Below the pieces are notes generated by a model, which was not told where the DNA came from, did no database searches, and saw only the letters and a list, made by a program, of their open reading frames with translations. Shown piece by piece: positions 48,808 to 59,166 of a DNA stretch of 60,000 bases. This DNA comes from Antedon mediterranea (Eukaryota > Echinodermata > Crinoidea > Comatulida > Antedonidae). Both the position numbers and the translations under genes were made by a program. The number at the start of each line of letters is the position of its first letter. Within the stretch, counting starts at the first letter, position 1. Where the stretch lies: assembly GCF_964355755.1 (NCBI RefSeq), contig NC_092672.1, positions 1,924,001-1,984,000 on the forward strand, in the 5' to 3' direction.

Positions 48808-49494
48808 TACTTGGGAATAAATGTGAATATCTTTGTTAAAAAAATTTCCTCCCCTCACTTTATGATTGATTTGTACATACATTATCAAATCCATGTTACA
48901 TAAATGGCATTCATACTTTGTAGCAGCAAACTGAAACAAACATAATGGCAGCCAACATTTGCCTTCCCCGTTAATGCATTCGTTAGCGAACGAGCAAACA
49001 AGCAAAAATTATGTTTACGACAAGCGTGCATTGCGATGCGAACATGTACAACAAACAGGACCAACTGTCATTCACGGTATTACAGCGAGAAGTAACGATA
49101 ATGTACGATATAGTTGACAGCTCGTTTGTAGCATCTGTTATAATGGAGGAAATAATAATAATTATTATATAATACAAGTTAAAAATAATTTATACAAACC
49201 AGATGAATAGAATAAAAACAAGACAAAACTTTTTAAACGAAATGATTTCTTCAATTTATAAAGCAAGTTTCAAATTTGATTTATAATTTAAAAAAAAGTT
49301 AAAATAATGAATGCAAACTTGTGACAGCCACCTAAAGGTGATAGGGTCTACTTGTAACGTCTTTGAAAATTGTAAATAATTTTATTAGTAAACATTTATT
49401 TCCACCATATCCAGCAGCAAATAACTATTACAGGATGGAACAATACATCAGGCTTATAAACTCATTTGAGGCTTAGAGCAAAAATAGAAACAGT

Positions 49495-49562
49495 CGTGAA
49501 TTGAACCCAGGACCTTAGGATTAGAAGACCAATGTTAACCACCTGGAAGCTCCACTACAATA
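49495..49562 (-). repeat. tRNA-derived SINE head with A and B boxes
   Basis: On the minus strand, A box TGGTTAACATTGG (plus 49534-49546) and B box GGGTTCAATTCA (plus 49498-49509) are spaced as in a tRNA. Stems do not close, so a SINE or tRNA pseudogene rather than a working gene. Confidence 0.65.
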
Positions 49563-50058
49563 GAACTTTTGAATTTTTGTTATATGGGCATGCGATATTA
49601 TATAAGATATAATCCAAGTGAGTAAAATGCAGAATAGATATCCTAAGATAAAATAACGGCAATATTAGGTATATCTCTAGGTAACGAACAGGAAGCTACT
49701 GTCAAAGATCGATGGCAATTTTGATCTACACGATATTAGGAAATGGAACGCATGATAAACGAGCTCGTCACAAATGCCGTAATGTCAACGATAGAAGAGT
49801 GAAAATCTAACACACACAGACATTTGTCTATCACTCTTTAAGGTCTTGTTTTTCTGGGAGATCTTTGTGATATTAAGCTTAGAATTGGTGCTACAAATGG
49901 TAGTTAAAGATCAGTTACTGGAGATTACAAAGGCTTCTTAGTGAGGAGTTAAACTGATCTCAAAGGCCTTAAAATACTCTTTTAGAAAGTTCTGTAGGCC
50001 TACAGTTATATCACACAGCTGAATACCACTTGTTTTTTAGTCAGTTTTCAGAATCTAA

Positions 50059-50196
50059 AGCTCTGTCTACACTATCAAAATGTATGTGACCAACAAATGT
50101 GATGCACCCATATATTGGACATGATATGTCATAATATCACTACCATATACTTATACACTTTTTTTGTCAAAGTAGTTTGATAGTGTAGACAGAGCT
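50059..50196 (-). mobile_element. Harbinger-like MITE, copy l
   Basis: Ends AGCTCTGTCTACACTATCAA and TTTGATAGTGTAGACAGAGCT. One degenerate internal unit. The flanks do not give a clean TWA duplication. Confidence 0.9.
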
Positions 50197-50371
50197 TATA
50201 GTGAAAAAATTTAAATTACATGATGCTTGAAACGTGCAACATGTTGAACGTTGGGCAAACAGACACGTGTTGAGGTCAGGGGATTGAAATCAATATATTG
50301 ATTCGTTACACGCTGGTATTGATTGGTCTTTACAACGCAACACTTGTTACCATTATCCACACATTAGTTTA

Positions 50372-50525
50372 AGCTCTGTCTGCACTATCAAACTAGTTTG
50401 ACAAAAAAAGTGTGATGTGCCCCAATAGGATAGTGATATGCTTAAATGTAGTGATATGACATCATCATGTCCATACACACATCACATTTTGTTGTCACAT
50501 AAAATTTGATGGTGTAGGCAGAGCT
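50372..50525 (+). mobile_element. PIF/Harbinger-like MITE, copy m (TTA flanks)
   Basis: Ends AGCTCTGTCTGCACTATCAA and TTTGATGGTGTAGGCAGAGCT, flanked by TTA at 50369-50371 and 50526-50528. Lies 175 bp from copy l. Confidence 0.9.
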
Positions 50526-51257
50526 TTAGAGCTTCTACAACATGTTTACATATAACAGGCTATCATCACCTTTTAGCATTTGAATATTATCGCTATCCGG
50601 TTCTTTTTGTGGTTTTGTCCTTTATGATGTCAACACTGGAACACATTGTTTCAATTTTTCGATTCTATTATACAACTTTATAAAAATGCTTTATAGTATA
50701 AAAATGGAAATCGTCGCTTTTCAACTCAACAATAGGCACATATTTACTTACTGTTATACATCATAAGCTGTGGTTACTTAGGGTTATGGACATTCTAACC
50801 ATTATTACTGGTAAAAATGGCAAATTCTGGGAAGAACATGGCAACATTTATAATGGAAGAACACTATCCACTAATTCTATCTCTCGCCTAATATGGCAAT
50901 ATCGGGGACGGTAGATTAAATGCCTAGAAGCCAATGTACAGCGATCATTCTTCACAATAAGCATTAGTATCATATGAGATTGTGAGTGATTTTTCAGTAA
51001 TTTCTTCAGACATAACTTATCTTTAAAACCCTTCCCTAAACTCTGAATCCTTTTAAAAGCAGTTCTTTTATCTTCTTAAAAGAAACATGACAATGAACCC
51101 ATACTTTTGATTTCGCTTTTGGTTATGCAAGATTTGCATTTAAAGTCTACGTCGATTCTAATCAAACAGTCGTAGGCATAAAAATCCTCTGCTACTTCAT
51201 TTCCGTATATGATTGGTTAAAAGGAATGGTAGACGAATCATAACCCCAATACCAAAT

Positions 51258-51338
51258 GATTTTTCATATTTGGGCATATCACTACCATATTTAGGCAAAC
51301 TTTTCTGGTCAAACTAGTTTGTTAGTGTAGACAGAGCT
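51258..51338 (-). mobile_element. Harbinger-like MITE, copy n (right half only)
   Basis: Contains ATATCACTACCATATTTAGG, GTCAAACTAGTTTGTTAGTG and ends TAGACAGAGCT. The left half is absent. Confidence 0.85.
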
Positions 51339-51945
51339 TAGAGAGAGTGGAAATATAACTATGTATAACAATAAAATCATACAATAACAAATCTAAAATA
51401 TAAAAAAAACTTAACCATAATATTAAATGATTGATAATACTAAAGATTCAACATTATCCCTACAGAAAATTTAAATTGTATATTTAAACTCTCAAATTCA
51501 GATATTTATACAATAAATTAATATCTGTCATTTATAAAAAGTAATTCTCTTTGTTTTATTGATACATAAACTTGACTAGAAAAGCCACGATGACTACAGT
51601 ATTTATTAAATGTTCTTACACACAAAATGGAATAAATTTTATTACTAGATTTAAGAATTATTCGTTATTGGAAATTGAAAGAACGTATCAGGAAAATAAT
51701 AAAATGTAAAAATTGAATAGTATAACAGGTTTCTGATATGTGTAATAAAAGCTAAAGCTGTTAACCGCTATTATGAATAAACAAATTGTACTATAAAATA
51801 TTATAGTTTGAATAAAATGTTATATGGATAAAATCATCAAACTTATGTCTACTGATGAAGGGAATTAGTAAAAAAATTTAAGTATTTCTTTTTCTCTTTC
51901 CATTTCAAATGTGGACTAAAAACCTCCTTTAAATATAATTTCAGC

Positions 51946-52080
51946 ATGGGGCCATAGCATCCAGTATGGTTGGTAAGGTTTCGACCTGCTGACCACTTTT
52001 TCACAGAGGTCTTTGACAACCCAGTGGCTTGAACAAAGATTGTTCTTGCGACAATCGTACCGCTTTATTTCTTGTGGCTA
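51946..52080 (+). repeat. Dispersed SINE-like repeat, copy 3 of 3
   Basis: Very close to the copy at 3083: GGCCATAGCATCCAGTATGG, TTGGTAAGGTTTCGACCTG, TCACAGAGGTCTTTGACAAC and CTTTATTTCTTGTGGCTA. Same orientation as the others. Confidence 0.75.
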
Positions 52081-52090
52081 CATGACTATT

Positions 52091-52135
52091 GGGCCATTCC
52101 TATTCAGGGGACACCTGAATAAAGGGGACACGTTC
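52091..52135 (+). repeat. Short segment sharing a 16-mer with the 70-bp satellite unit
   Basis: CTATTCAGGGGACACC (52100-52115) is the exact reverse complement of GGTGTCCCCTGAATAG in the 9221-10760 array. It is followed by a second GAATAAAGGGGACAC. Possibly the fossil of the mobile element that seeded the array. Confidence 0.5.
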
Positions 52136-52224
52136 CAGCGAAACAAATGATGGGCAATGCACGGTACATATTTTAACACAGCTGTTAACTCATATACATC
52201 TCTATTATTAACAGACACTTAATT

Positions 52225-52384
52225 GGGTCTGTCTACACTATCAAACTAGTTTGACAAAAAAGTCTTATGTGCCTAAATATGGTAGTGATATGCCCAAATA
52301 TATTATCGATATGACATCATCATGTCCATATATGGGCACATCACAATTTGTTATCACATAAAGTTTGATAATGTAGATAGAGCT
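52225..52384 (+). mobile_element. Harbinger-like MITE, copy o
   Basis: Left GGGTCTGTCTACACTATCAA, two internal AAATAT units, GACATCATCATGTCCATATA, right TTTGATAATGTAGATAGAGCT. Confidence 0.9.
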
Positions 52385-52835
52385 TTAGTAGGGATTCATC
52401 AAATTGATTTTAAAGTAAGAAAATAAGATTATTTAACAAAGAAAACCAAAGCAAAAGACTTAGATTATCTAGATACAAAGCAATCAAAAGCTTTCAATTC
52501 CAATCAAGTATTCATTATGCTAATTTCAACGAAATCATTAGCAAATTATCAAAAATTAACTAGTGAAACCTGTAATCAAATTACAATGGTTCACTAGACC
52601 TTTTAATTCAACTTGGTTATCAAAAGTAATTAAGTACTTTACGTGAGAACGAAAGCTTTATTAATAAGAATGTAGCCAAACAATGCTTAAAACTAACAGC
52701 TAACTGATATTATAACTCAATTAAGTCTCTATGGATTCACAAATTAACTAACAATTGTAACAAGATAAAACGATGAATGTGCCACAAGCTAACTGTGTAT
52801 AATGAATATAGCTAAAAGGTATACAGTAATTATGG

Positions 52836-52885
52836 TTTGATCAAAGATTAGAACCCAGACTTCTAAAAGTAAGGCAAGGCTAAAT
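52836..52885 (-). repeat. tRNA-like SINE fragment (B box)
   Basis: The minus strand shows GAAGTCTGGGTTCTAATCTT, a B-box match, after GCCTTGCCTTACTTTTA. It lies inside the 160-codon minus-strand frame at 52789-53271. Confidence 0.4.
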
Positions 52886-54789
52886 AGAAGAATACCATAT
52901 TTGACTAAAATCAGGATCAGAGTTAAAAAGTTAATGAATGTGAATGGATGGCTAAGTTTATCGCAAATTGCTTGATACCATGATGTAATGGTAATTTGAA
53001 CAAAATAATTAACATATGCCCTAATAAGGTATATATGCCTTATACGTGACTCTGTACCTTGTAAAAAACATGTGCTTATTATACAAATCATATTATTTAT
53101 TAAATAAAATATCCACATTCTTAAAAGGAATTGGAATATCAACCTATTAAAAGAAAACAGTGATGTCAGATTGTACGCCTGATGCAGCCATACAGTGTAA
53201 TAATATTTTACATGTACTGCCTTACATACAGTGTAATTGTACATCACAGGGGCCTTGTCGTTAACTACCAAAAAAAGAATCTGTTTAAAAACACAGCTTC
53301 ACGTTTATAAGGTCTGTGATTGCGATGTGCCATCAGCAGTATCTTGAATACTTTCATCCAACGTGGTAAATAAAGGTCCCTCGGTGATCCGATCCAAAGG
53401 TCAAAGGTTACCAAAAGCAATAAGTATCTTGCATGAGTCATCAATGGTATTTTGGTTTTTAAATGTAGGATGAGAGATGAACGCAATTTAAATACTAAAT
53501 TCATTAAACTGAAAAACCAGAAATAATCTACAAATATCGCCGGCTAAATAATTTAAAAATGGAAAACAAATTGAGAAAAATGTTTTATATTACTTATAAA
53601 TATCAACAAATTGTGGAGTAGAAGTTAGCCGACGACATATTCAATTACTCGTCCTATTTTTCATTAATGTAATTTTAATATTTAACATTTTGGCCTTGTC
53701 CTAGATTGTCTGCTGTCTATATTTGGGACGATGTGTTTAAAGGACGTTTGACGCATACATTTATTAAACAGTTTAACATTTTACCGACAGAATTAATACA
53801 ATTATTCGACAAGTTTTGAATTAATTAATGATTGATTAAGATGTACAGTTCTTCGTTTCTTGAGTTTAAAATGAAAAATTAAATGTCGGTAAAAATCACA
53901 TGTTGTTAAAATACATGATTGACTGTAATATAAGTAATCTTTTTTCTATGATACTATTTTTCATTTATTTTAATTATAAGAATATTTTGAAATGATAATA
54001 TAATTTGTTGCTTTATAGATGATTGAGATTATGTTATTGAATTATACTATTTTTTAAATTATTATTTTAGAATATTTGTTAGTTATGATAATTATGTATT
54101 TTTCAATTTTTCAAAATATATTTAAAAAAAAATGATAAATAAGTAATATTTATTCACGATATTTTTAATTGGTGAAAATTTTAGAAATATCAATAATATT
54201 GTCCCTGACTTTTTACAAATATAATATTAAAATGAAGGGAATGAAGCATTAAAATGCCATTGATCTTATATTCATATTAAAATGAAGATATGTGAAGAGC
54301 TTATCAGAGCACACAGTACTTAGATCAGTTACATACATGGCATTATTTGTGTCATTCCAACATCATTACACACAGAAACTCATAGTATTTCTACAATACA
54401 GAATCTATAGCAAAATATTATATCAAATTGATATTTATAATAGTAAATTATTATATCAAATTCATATTTGTAATAAATAATAATAATATTTAATCAGTAA
54501 TTTTGTAGGTATTTTCATTACCATATAAAAATAAATGGTAAATTTTAACTGATTTATGATAAAATACAGTAGTCACATTACTATATTACATTTAACGTAA
54601 TGATAAACTGATTAAGATTTTGATTTTAATTATTTGAATTTAGTGGGATGCTAGAGATATTTTCCCTCGATCATGTTATTAAAGTCAATGTACTTATAGG
54701 TTAGCAGTGACATTTTTAATTTCACTCTAAAATTATGTAAACAATCTGAACTAGCGATCAAATTATAAATGTACTAAGGAAAATGCATT

Positions 54790-55060
54790 AACAGAGTAGC
54801 ACATGCATTTTTGCACATGGTCATTGAGCCAATAGCCGTCCCCTGTGCAGTACTTACACCGCGGCGGTGATAACAGATCTTTAGCACAAAGATCATTTTA
54901 AAACGTGCAACAGCCCCGCTGGAACACCTCGTCTGAATCAAACTTTTCACATAACTCCCGGTGTCAAAGGAGCAATATAGCGGAGAGCGAGCTGCATACG
55001 ATAACGCAATTTTGTTAACGAGAAATATAAGCCAGAAATACATTACTTTGCCGTGAAAGC
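54790..55060. promoter_or_regulatory. CpG-bearing block, possible exon or regulatory element
   Basis: Includes the palindrome ACCGCGGCGGT and CAGCCCCGCTGGAACACC. On the minus strand a CAG (after TTATCGTATG) and a GTGTAAGT could bound a ~130-bp exon with one open frame (RSPLYCSFDTGSYVKSLIQT and onward). I recognise no protein, so a non-coding or 5' UTR exon, a coding exon or a regulatory element are all open. Confidence 0.25.
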
Positions 55061-56064
55061 TGATGCCTTTGCAACAACCTATAGTATTCGCAAGCATACA
55101 CTATGCCATCTTATTTTACGATTTATCGAGTAGTACTGACGCCAGATGCATGTTTAAATTGATTCAAGAAATCGGTCTTCTTTCCAATTTTATTCCTAAT
55201 TTGTATGGCATACTTGGCATCGTCATTTTAACGCAAAATATATCAGTGAATGTGATTGACTTTCAACTTTTACTTTTACAACCAACAACTTTTTTTTTTT
55301 ACTCTAACCCATTACACATAACAACGCTTGTCCTATATATCGCCTAATACAAACGTTTCTAAGCATTTATTATATATTTTCAATAGCATAAATGTGTAGA
55401 AATTGATATCACTAATTCCTTACCTAAGAGTTTTAAAGCAAATTGAATTCTGTTATTTTAATCTTAAATAATATTTCTCTTTAAATTATTTATAGTTTTA
55501 TAAAAAAAAAATCATAAATTAAATGACTTATTTCAAACTATCATTATATTCATAGAATTTTGTTCATTTTTATTACATTATGTAATTTATGGCATTTTAA
55601 GAATTCATATTATAATTATAATACATTATGCGAACTGTCGTACATGGAGACAATGTATTTATAGCATTAAATAAAAAATATTGATTCCATTATAAACTTT
55701 ATTATTAATAAATTTGAACTCATTCGGTGGGTTAAACGTTATCTTGGTAAACTTGATAAATTAACTCGTGACTAGATCCGACAAATATCATTTCTATACC
55801 ATTACCGAATATGTAAATTCAAATAATATTACAATTTAGACAAAATTTCTGGACTGAAAAACAAAAAACCTGATGAATTTAAAATGATGGTTGTAGACAT
55901 TGAGCATTCTGTGATTATGTTAGCGACCCAGTACTACCTGCTTAAATTCTCTAAGTACTAACTTAATTATGGATTAGACTCAATCCACTTAGCAATGCTA
56001 CTTCTCTCATTCATATCCCATGAATGCATTGACACTGTTTAATGTATATCTAGTACATGCCCGC

Positions 56065-56145
56065 TGCCTACAGAAGTCGAAATCTCAACCGTTTTTCCCC
56101 TGTGGTACAAAAACAATACATCGCGAGTTCGACTCTCAACATTTA
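56065..56145 (+). repeat. Possible tRNA-like fragment
   Basis: CGCGAGTTCGACTCTCAAC matches a B box. The upstream CCTGTGGTACAAAAAC is a weak A box. Low confidence. Confidence 0.25.
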
Positions 56146-56603
56146 CAGATTTAATCAAATAGGAAGAATTAATAAAAAGAAAGTATATAAAATATGATGA
56201 ACTTAATGTAACTTAGCACTATTCATTCAATTACTACAATTGAGTGAGGAATGGTGGTAAGGGGTGAGAGGTGTTTGAATTGGATGGGAAGTGGATGATG
56301 TAACAATATTTAATGGGTAAACAGCAAAGATCTAGAGGGTAAAGATTCCTCTAGCTAAGTAACACAATACACAACATATGTGTTTATATTATATGATATA
56401 AATAGTTTGGGCTTGTAATGGTTTAAGATGGTAAGTAAAATTCAAGTTTCGTTAGAAGTAACAATTATGTTACACAATTTATAAAGACATTAAAATCAGG
56501 AGTATGGAATATGGTACTGTACATATGTCTATTTGTTTGACATATGTAGGCAAGGCTAGCCAAGTTAGTGTGGGCTTGTCAGAAACCAAACTTTAACCCT
56601 ATT

Positions 56604-56626
56604 TTCATTCATTCATTCATTCATTT
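56604..56626 (+). repeat. (ATTC)n microsatellite
   Basis: Five TTCA/ATTC tetranucleotides in a row. Confidence 0.9.
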
Positions 56627-57261
56627 CTAATACTATCATTTAATTTTGTAGGCCTAGTAAATTACAAATATGTAAATCTAGACTCAACGTAACAAAAATA
56701 TTTAAACAAATTCTTGAAAATGCAATGATGGACATAACATGCTCATTTTTAGCATTATTATACACGAGGTAATATTAGTAAAAAGGCAGACTGTTAATAC
56801 ATGCCTACAAATGAACAATGTTCAATGTGCTATAATAATGTGCAACATTAATGTAGGATATGTAGTAAAGACTAGAATGTCACAGTGAATACCATCATAC
56901 AAGAGAATACTAATGTTGTAATGTAATACATGTTGTAATTTAAGCACTCATACTCAATACCAAAATACAATTTAGCCAAAACAGTCAACAACAATCCTCA
57001 CAAAGGTATACATGCAAATATGAAATATGTTAAACCTCAATTCCACCTAAATATCATAATAATTTTAACTCATTCCGTCTTGCTACATGCTGTTCAATAA
57101 AACAAACAATTTTGCAAATAAAATGCATTAAGATTATTAAATTACTAATACTGTCTGTCATAGAATATTAATTGTGCAAAATTAAATAGCTTTAATACAA
57201 AGGGCAGTTAATAAAGAAAAACAATGCAGAAAAAATGTTTGCAGTTTGGACTATACCATGA

Positions 57262-57345
57262 AAGCCACGATGGTCTAATGGTAGGGTGCCTGCATATCAA
57301 GCAGAAGGTTCTGGGTACGAATCTAGGTTAAGGCAGCATTTTCTT
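57262..57345 (+). repeat. tRNA-derived SINE head with A and B boxes
   Basis: A box TGGTCTAATGGTAGGGTG (57271-57288) and B box GGGTACGAATCT (57313-57324) about 25 bp apart, with CCTGCATATCAAGCAGAAGG between, matching the 17005 piece. No closed acceptor stem. Confidence 0.75.
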
Positions 57346-57559
57346 CTCATCTTTACTGTACCATTTATAAACTAATTAACTTTTAGTTTGTAGTTTCTCT
57401 GTAAATTTATAAATAACACAATGTTAAATTTAGCAAAAACAATGCTAGATTGAGAAGAGATGAATTTTAAAATGCTAAAATATACAAGTTGTCAACGGAC
57501 ATTACGAAAAGCAGGTTGAATGATTCAAATTCACCTGTGAAACTGACTTATATAAACAT

Positions 57560-57690
57560 ACTTTGGCGTCTTATTTAATCACAGTAGCTAAGAATTGCAT
57601 TACAGCTAGCTGCATATCGACAACGAGGAGCAACATCTGTTAATGTTATGCGCTAAACGCCCGCCGCTAGCTGCCGCAAAAACATCAAAT
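57560..57690. promoter_or_regulatory. CpG-bearing block
   Basis: AACGCCCGCCGCTAGCTGCCGC stands out in AT-rich flanks, with GCTAGCTGCATATCGACAACG before it. No frame of note. Function unknown. Confidence 0.2.
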
Positions 57691-57882
57691 TATATCATAC
57701 AATTAAGATATCAATTTAAATATGGTACATATTTATTATTAAAAATAGAACTGGTGATATAATTTCTTCCATAATTTATAAAGATATACTGTGATTTTAA
57801 AAATAAATTTCTAATCTGATATCCGAGGTAATTTGATAGACTAGATCTTGTTGGTATTCTTTCTATAGAGTGTGGTGTGAAG

Positions 57883-57968
57883 TTGTACTGCTTTTGATGG
57901 TTGTACTGCTTTTGATGGTTGTACTGCTTTTGATGGTTGTACTGCTTTTGATGGTAGTACTGCGTTTG
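57883..57968 (+). repeat. 18-bp minisatellite, about 4.7 copies
   Basis: TTGTACTGCTTTTGATGG at 57883, 57901, 57919, 57937, and a changed fifth copy (TAGTACTGCG). Unit length is a multiple of 3, so the minus strand reads repeated YNHQKQ; not evidence of a gene. Confidence 0.92.
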
Positions 57969-58260
57969 TAGTAAAATCAGCATTGGAAATTGTGACAATT
58001 ATGACAATGTAATAATGAAATCATAAATTTGGCATAGTAGTAGAATATTATACATTTTAGCAAGAATTATTAAAACAGAGAAGTGAAAAAGGAAGAATGG
58101 ATATAAACATAGATGTTTATCTCTATGAAATAAATAAAACATAGAAAAAGGTAACTGTAATTTTAATGTTATGTTCATCAGATTTTATCAATGAAATATA
58201 TTAATAGTCTATTGTTCACAGCCTATGACAACTGTACACATCAACATATTACATAATGGT

Positions 58261-58348
58261 TTGCACAGGTGGCGTTTGAGTGGTGGCTGTTAGCTGGCTG
58301 GCTTTTGCACAGGTGGCGTTTGAGTGGTGGCTGTTAGCTGGCTGGCTT
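58261..58348 (+). repeat. 44-bp perfect tandem duplication
   Basis: TTGCACAGGTGGCGTTTGAG to GCTGGCTT occurs at 58261 and 58305 without differences. Confidence 0.95.
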
Positions 58349-58980
58349 TATCTATCCATTAGTCTTAACAACAATGTTGCGATACAATGCACAGTCCTTA
58401 TCCCAAGGATAGAGGCCTAAACAAAACATGTTACTCCCCCTTAACATTTAAGCATCATCAAGACAAGGACCACAGCTCTATTTAACACCACCTCCTACCA
58501 TTATTTATAAATTAATGTCATTTATTATGTCCGTGACAGAGAGATTGTATTTTCATTAAGTGTAATATACTGGAGTGACATTTCATATGCAAATGAGCCA
58601 ATTAATTTGTGCTCCATGATTTGATGTAGATTGGAAGAAATTAATAACATTGTAGCATGACAACAAACACATTTTCAAATCATCAAAAGTTAATATAAAA
58701 AAACCTTGGGGCGATGTAATACTTTCCTTTATGTAATACTGACTAGAATAATTTTGTTTAATTCATGAATTATTTTAGTCTAAAAATGGGGGTTTAATTT
58801 AGTACTTAAAGGTATTAAAGGTAATAACAAGGTGATTCTAATATTCAGTCTTTACGGAGGAGAACGAGTTGTTAATAGCTCATTGTACTATGTGGCAGGA
58901 TGGCCAGTTCTTTTCCATGCCCCCTTAAACCTCCCTAGTATTTCAACCACGTACTCATTTACAGCCGAGAGGACTTTTAT

Positions 58981-59046
58981 TGGAAATTGAACCCAGGTCT
59001 TTTTGATAGTTAAAGTAAAGTAGAAACTCTATGAAGTCTAGTGTTA
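58981..59046 (-). repeat. tRNA-like SINE fragment (B box)
   Basis: The minus strand has GACCTGGGTTCAATTTCC, a good B box, after TTTACTTTAACTATC. It ends where Harbinger-like copy p begins, as at 47686-47996. Confidence 0.5.
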
Positions 59047-59166
59047 AGCTATGTCTACACTATCAAAATGTGATGCGCCCATATATGGACATGATGATGT
59101 CATATCACTACCATATTTGGACACATTTTTTTTCTATCCCAATAGGTTGATAGTGTAGACAAAGCT
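59047..59166 (-). mobile_element. Harbinger-like MITE, copy p
   Basis: Ends AGCTATGTCTACACTATCAA and TTGATAGTGTAGACAAAGCT, with one 21-bp unit. Immediately right of a tRNA-like fragment. Confidence 0.9.

Noticed and set aside
57262-57345. Functional tRNA gene
   Set aside because: A and B boxes are present but stems do not close; fits a SINE head.
57711-57998. 95-codon frame with YNHQKQ repeats
   Set aside because: Produced by an 18-bp minisatellite of period divisible by three.
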